Position numbers and translations under genes: made by a program. 64,000 nt of DNA, taken from contig LNEM01000015.1 in NCBI GenBank assembly GCA_001464955.1, positions 62,001 to 126,000 on the forward strand. Reading direction: 5' to 3'. This DNA is from Rhizobiales bacterium Ga0077537. Lineage in GTDB: Bacteria > Pseudomonadota > Alphaproteobacteria > Rhizobiales > Hyphomicrobiaceae. Shown in pieces: positions 62,515 through 64,000 of the stretch (position 1 is the stretch's first letter; every line of letters starts with the position of its first letter). The notes beneath the pieces were generated by a model. The model was not told where the DNA came from. It saw only the letters and a list, made by a program, of their open reading frames with translations, and did no database searches.

Positions 62515-62910
62515 ATGTCGATCCTTTATGTCACGCGCCATGGCGTCGTCATGGCAGCCCTTGCCACGGTCGGCGTCATAGGTGCGCTTGTCCATCCGGC
62601 AACTCCCGCGACAGCTGCCCGTGATCCGCTCTCGTGCGACATCCAGGTGTCGCGCTCCGGCAGCTTGGTCGGACTCAAAGCCATCGTCAGCGCTCAAGGA
62701 GCGACTTCGGGCAGCTACCGCCTGCGCGTCGTCTCATCCGGCGGCAATAGTTCCAATATCGACCAATCCGGTGACTTCTCGGTCAGTGGCGGCTCGGCTG
62801 TCGTCAGCTCGGTCAGCCTTGGTGGCAATGGAACCTACACCGCTCGGCTCTCGGTCACCGCCGATGGGCGGACAACGGAATGCAACCAGCGAGTCAGCGG
62901 CTCTCTCTGA
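62515..62910 (+). CDS. csgH: CsgH-like curli assembly chaperone
   Basis: A 131-residue exported protein. The signal peptide has HPATPATAA near its end. The mature chain (DPLSCDIQVSRSGSLVGLKAIVSAQGATSGSYRLRVVSSGGNSSNIDQSGDFS, GNGTYTARLSVTADGR) is an immunoglobulin-like fold matching CsgH, an alphaproteobacterial inhibitor of premature curli fibre formation in the periplasm. It pairs with the upstream curlin gene. No csgG, csgE or csgF is in the window. Confidence 0.82.
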   Translation: MSILYVTRHGVVMAALATVGVIGALVHPATPATAARDPLSCDIQVSRSGSLVGLKAIVSAQGATSGSYRLRVVSSGGNSSNIDQSGDFSVSGGSAVVSSVSLGGNGTYTARLSVTADGRTTECNQRVSGSL

Positions 62911-62940
62911 CGGCGTGCCAAGAATGCGAAAATATTGAAA

Positions 62941-62965
62941 GAGCCCGGCGCAACCTGCCGGGCTC
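62941..62965. terminator. hairpin between csgH and the IS1595 transposase
   Basis: GAGCCCGGC (62941-62949) pairs perfectly with GCCGGGCTC (62957-62965) around a 7-nt loop. On the minus strand it is followed by TTTCAATATTTT, so it could stop leftward transcription from the transposase. On the plus strand a weak GTTG follows. It is probably used by both convergent units. Confidence 0.65.
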
Positions 62966-62992
62966 GTTGCATGACGGGCATCGAAGACATGC

Positions 62993-63952
62993 CTATCGGC
63001 TTAGTTCTGGCTGAGGTGGCGGTGCAAACCAGCGGCAGGCGATCGTGTCCTTGACCAACCGGCGGCCTGTGAGTGGCTTGGTCGCCACCAGCCCCTCGAT
63101 CAAACGGGCCGAGATGCGGGCGACGCCGTTGGTCTTGCGGCGGTTGTGGCGGAAGGCGAACTCGTCGAGGTAGGCTTGCAGATGCTTGCGCCGCATGGCA
63201 CCCGCATGCGTGCCGAGCAGCCAGCGCTTCAACAGCAACACCGTCCAATGGCACGCCTGCAGCGCGTCCGCCTCGCGTCGTTCGGCCTTGGTCTGGATGC
63301 GCGCCTCGTGCGGCCGGTCGCCCAGGCTCCTGGCATTTTAGCCAGCGTGCCCGTCGGTCGTGACCTGTGCGTTGGCTGCGATCTGGGCGTCGGCGAAGCG
63401 CTTCAAGGTGGTTGCGTCATTGTTGGCCGCGTGGGCGAGGCGGACGCGGCCGTTGGCTTCCGCGGCGAGCAGAACCAGTTCCTTGTGCGGGCCGCCCTTG
63501 CCCCCCACGAGCGCCTCGTCCACCTGCACGAAAGGGCCGAGTGGTTCGCGCTCCTCGCGCACCATCGAGGCCCGCAGCTTGTGCAACCAGGTCCACGCCG
63601 TCTCGTAGGAGCCGAACCCCATGATCCGTTGCAGGTCCTTGGCCGAGATGCCGTTACGCCGCGCCGAGATCTCGAACACCGCGCGAAACCACAGCTTGAG
63701 CGGCTTTCTCGTCTTCTCCAGCACCGTGCCCGACGTCAGGCTCGTCTGATGACCGCACTCGGCGCACTCGAATGTCGTGCCCGAGCGGATTGTCCAGACC
63801 CGTTTGCTCGTGCAGCGCGCACACGCAGGCTCGCCGCCCCAACGCGCCTCGATCCAGTAGGCCCGGCAATCCTCCTCGGTCGCAAACCGCGCCTCGAACT
63901 CCGTTGCCGTCCTCGGAAAATCACGCCAAAGATCGTCTTGTGCGTCGCTCAC
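62993..63952 (-). pseudogene. IS1595-family transposase, broken by an in-frame TAA
   Basis: The first 204 codons match IS1595 transposases: the zinc-ribbon start (ACARC, FECAECGHQTS) and the DDE Asp in VDEALVGGKGG. The frame meets TAA at 63338-63340 right after TDGHAG. The same frame continues with family sequence (NARSLGDRPHEARIQTKAERR, LLLKRWLLGTHAGA, FRHNRRKTNG) to the natural TAG at 62993-62995. The stop is best explained by one base change from a Tyr codon. The third catalytic residue lies after it, so the enzyme should be inactive. Confidence 0.88.
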
Positions 63953-64000
63953 GAGCTATCTCCCTGATGCCGCTCATGTAACGCCCGATTGCGCCGGAAC

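Overview
The window is high-GC DNA from an alphaproteobacterium, most likely of the order Hyphomicrobiales (Rhizobiales). The pointers are DUF6456 beside a DnaA-like HTH protein, the order tig-clpP-clpX-lon-hup on one strand, rhizobial traA/traCDG transfer genes, and an alphaproteobacterial-type CsgH. Species cannot be decided from the sequence.

Positions 1-27000 are mostly chromosome-like. They hold the end of an amidohydrolase, trmFO overlapping an MDR oxidoreductase, sufE, DUF6456 plus a DnaA-domain-IV protein, a YcjX/TIGR01620 pair, and the protein-quality block hup, lon, clpX, clpP, tig (all minus). These are followed by tRNA-Leu(TAG), a 51-residue membrane peptide, an outer-membrane beta-barrel, a two-domain MaoC protein, an OmpR-type regulator and a Crp/Fnr-type regulator. 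At 20475-26820 lies a translationally coupled pair: a soluble M48-like metallopeptidase and a 1719-residue DUF4011/superfamily-1 helicase. The helicase has a kinase-lobe-like N-terminus and a degenerate nuclease-like C-terminus. This pair is one of two candidates here for a little-described, probably defensive, system.

An initiator tRNA-Met gene (27022-27098) marks the left edge of an integrative conjugative element that runs at least to 58502. Its transfer genes are traC-traD-traG and a TraR-like LuxR protein on the minus strand, a putative oriT, the relaxase-helicase TraA on the plus strand, and a complete virB1-virB11 type IV secretion operon (48800-58502). Between traA and virB lies an 11.5-kb cargo: an SNF2 helicase, a type III-like Mod methyltransferase, a KTSC protein, an AlbA_2/Schlafen-like ATPase, a type III-like Res helicase-nuclease, and a convergent GIY-YIG nuclease. 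It reads as an extended type III restriction-modification or defence cassette and is the second candidate. Near the left end are an AlpA-like regulator and a nucleotidyltransferase-fold gene cut by an in-frame TGA and preceded by a cluster of TTGTCCTACA-like repeats.

The right part (58503-64000) holds an IS110-family transposase, a DUF1326-DUF2182 pair, a curlin (CsgA-like) and CsgH-like pair, and an IS1595-family transposase broken by an in-frame TAA. No second copy of the tRNA 3' end was found, so the right end of the element is unresolved and may lie outside the window.
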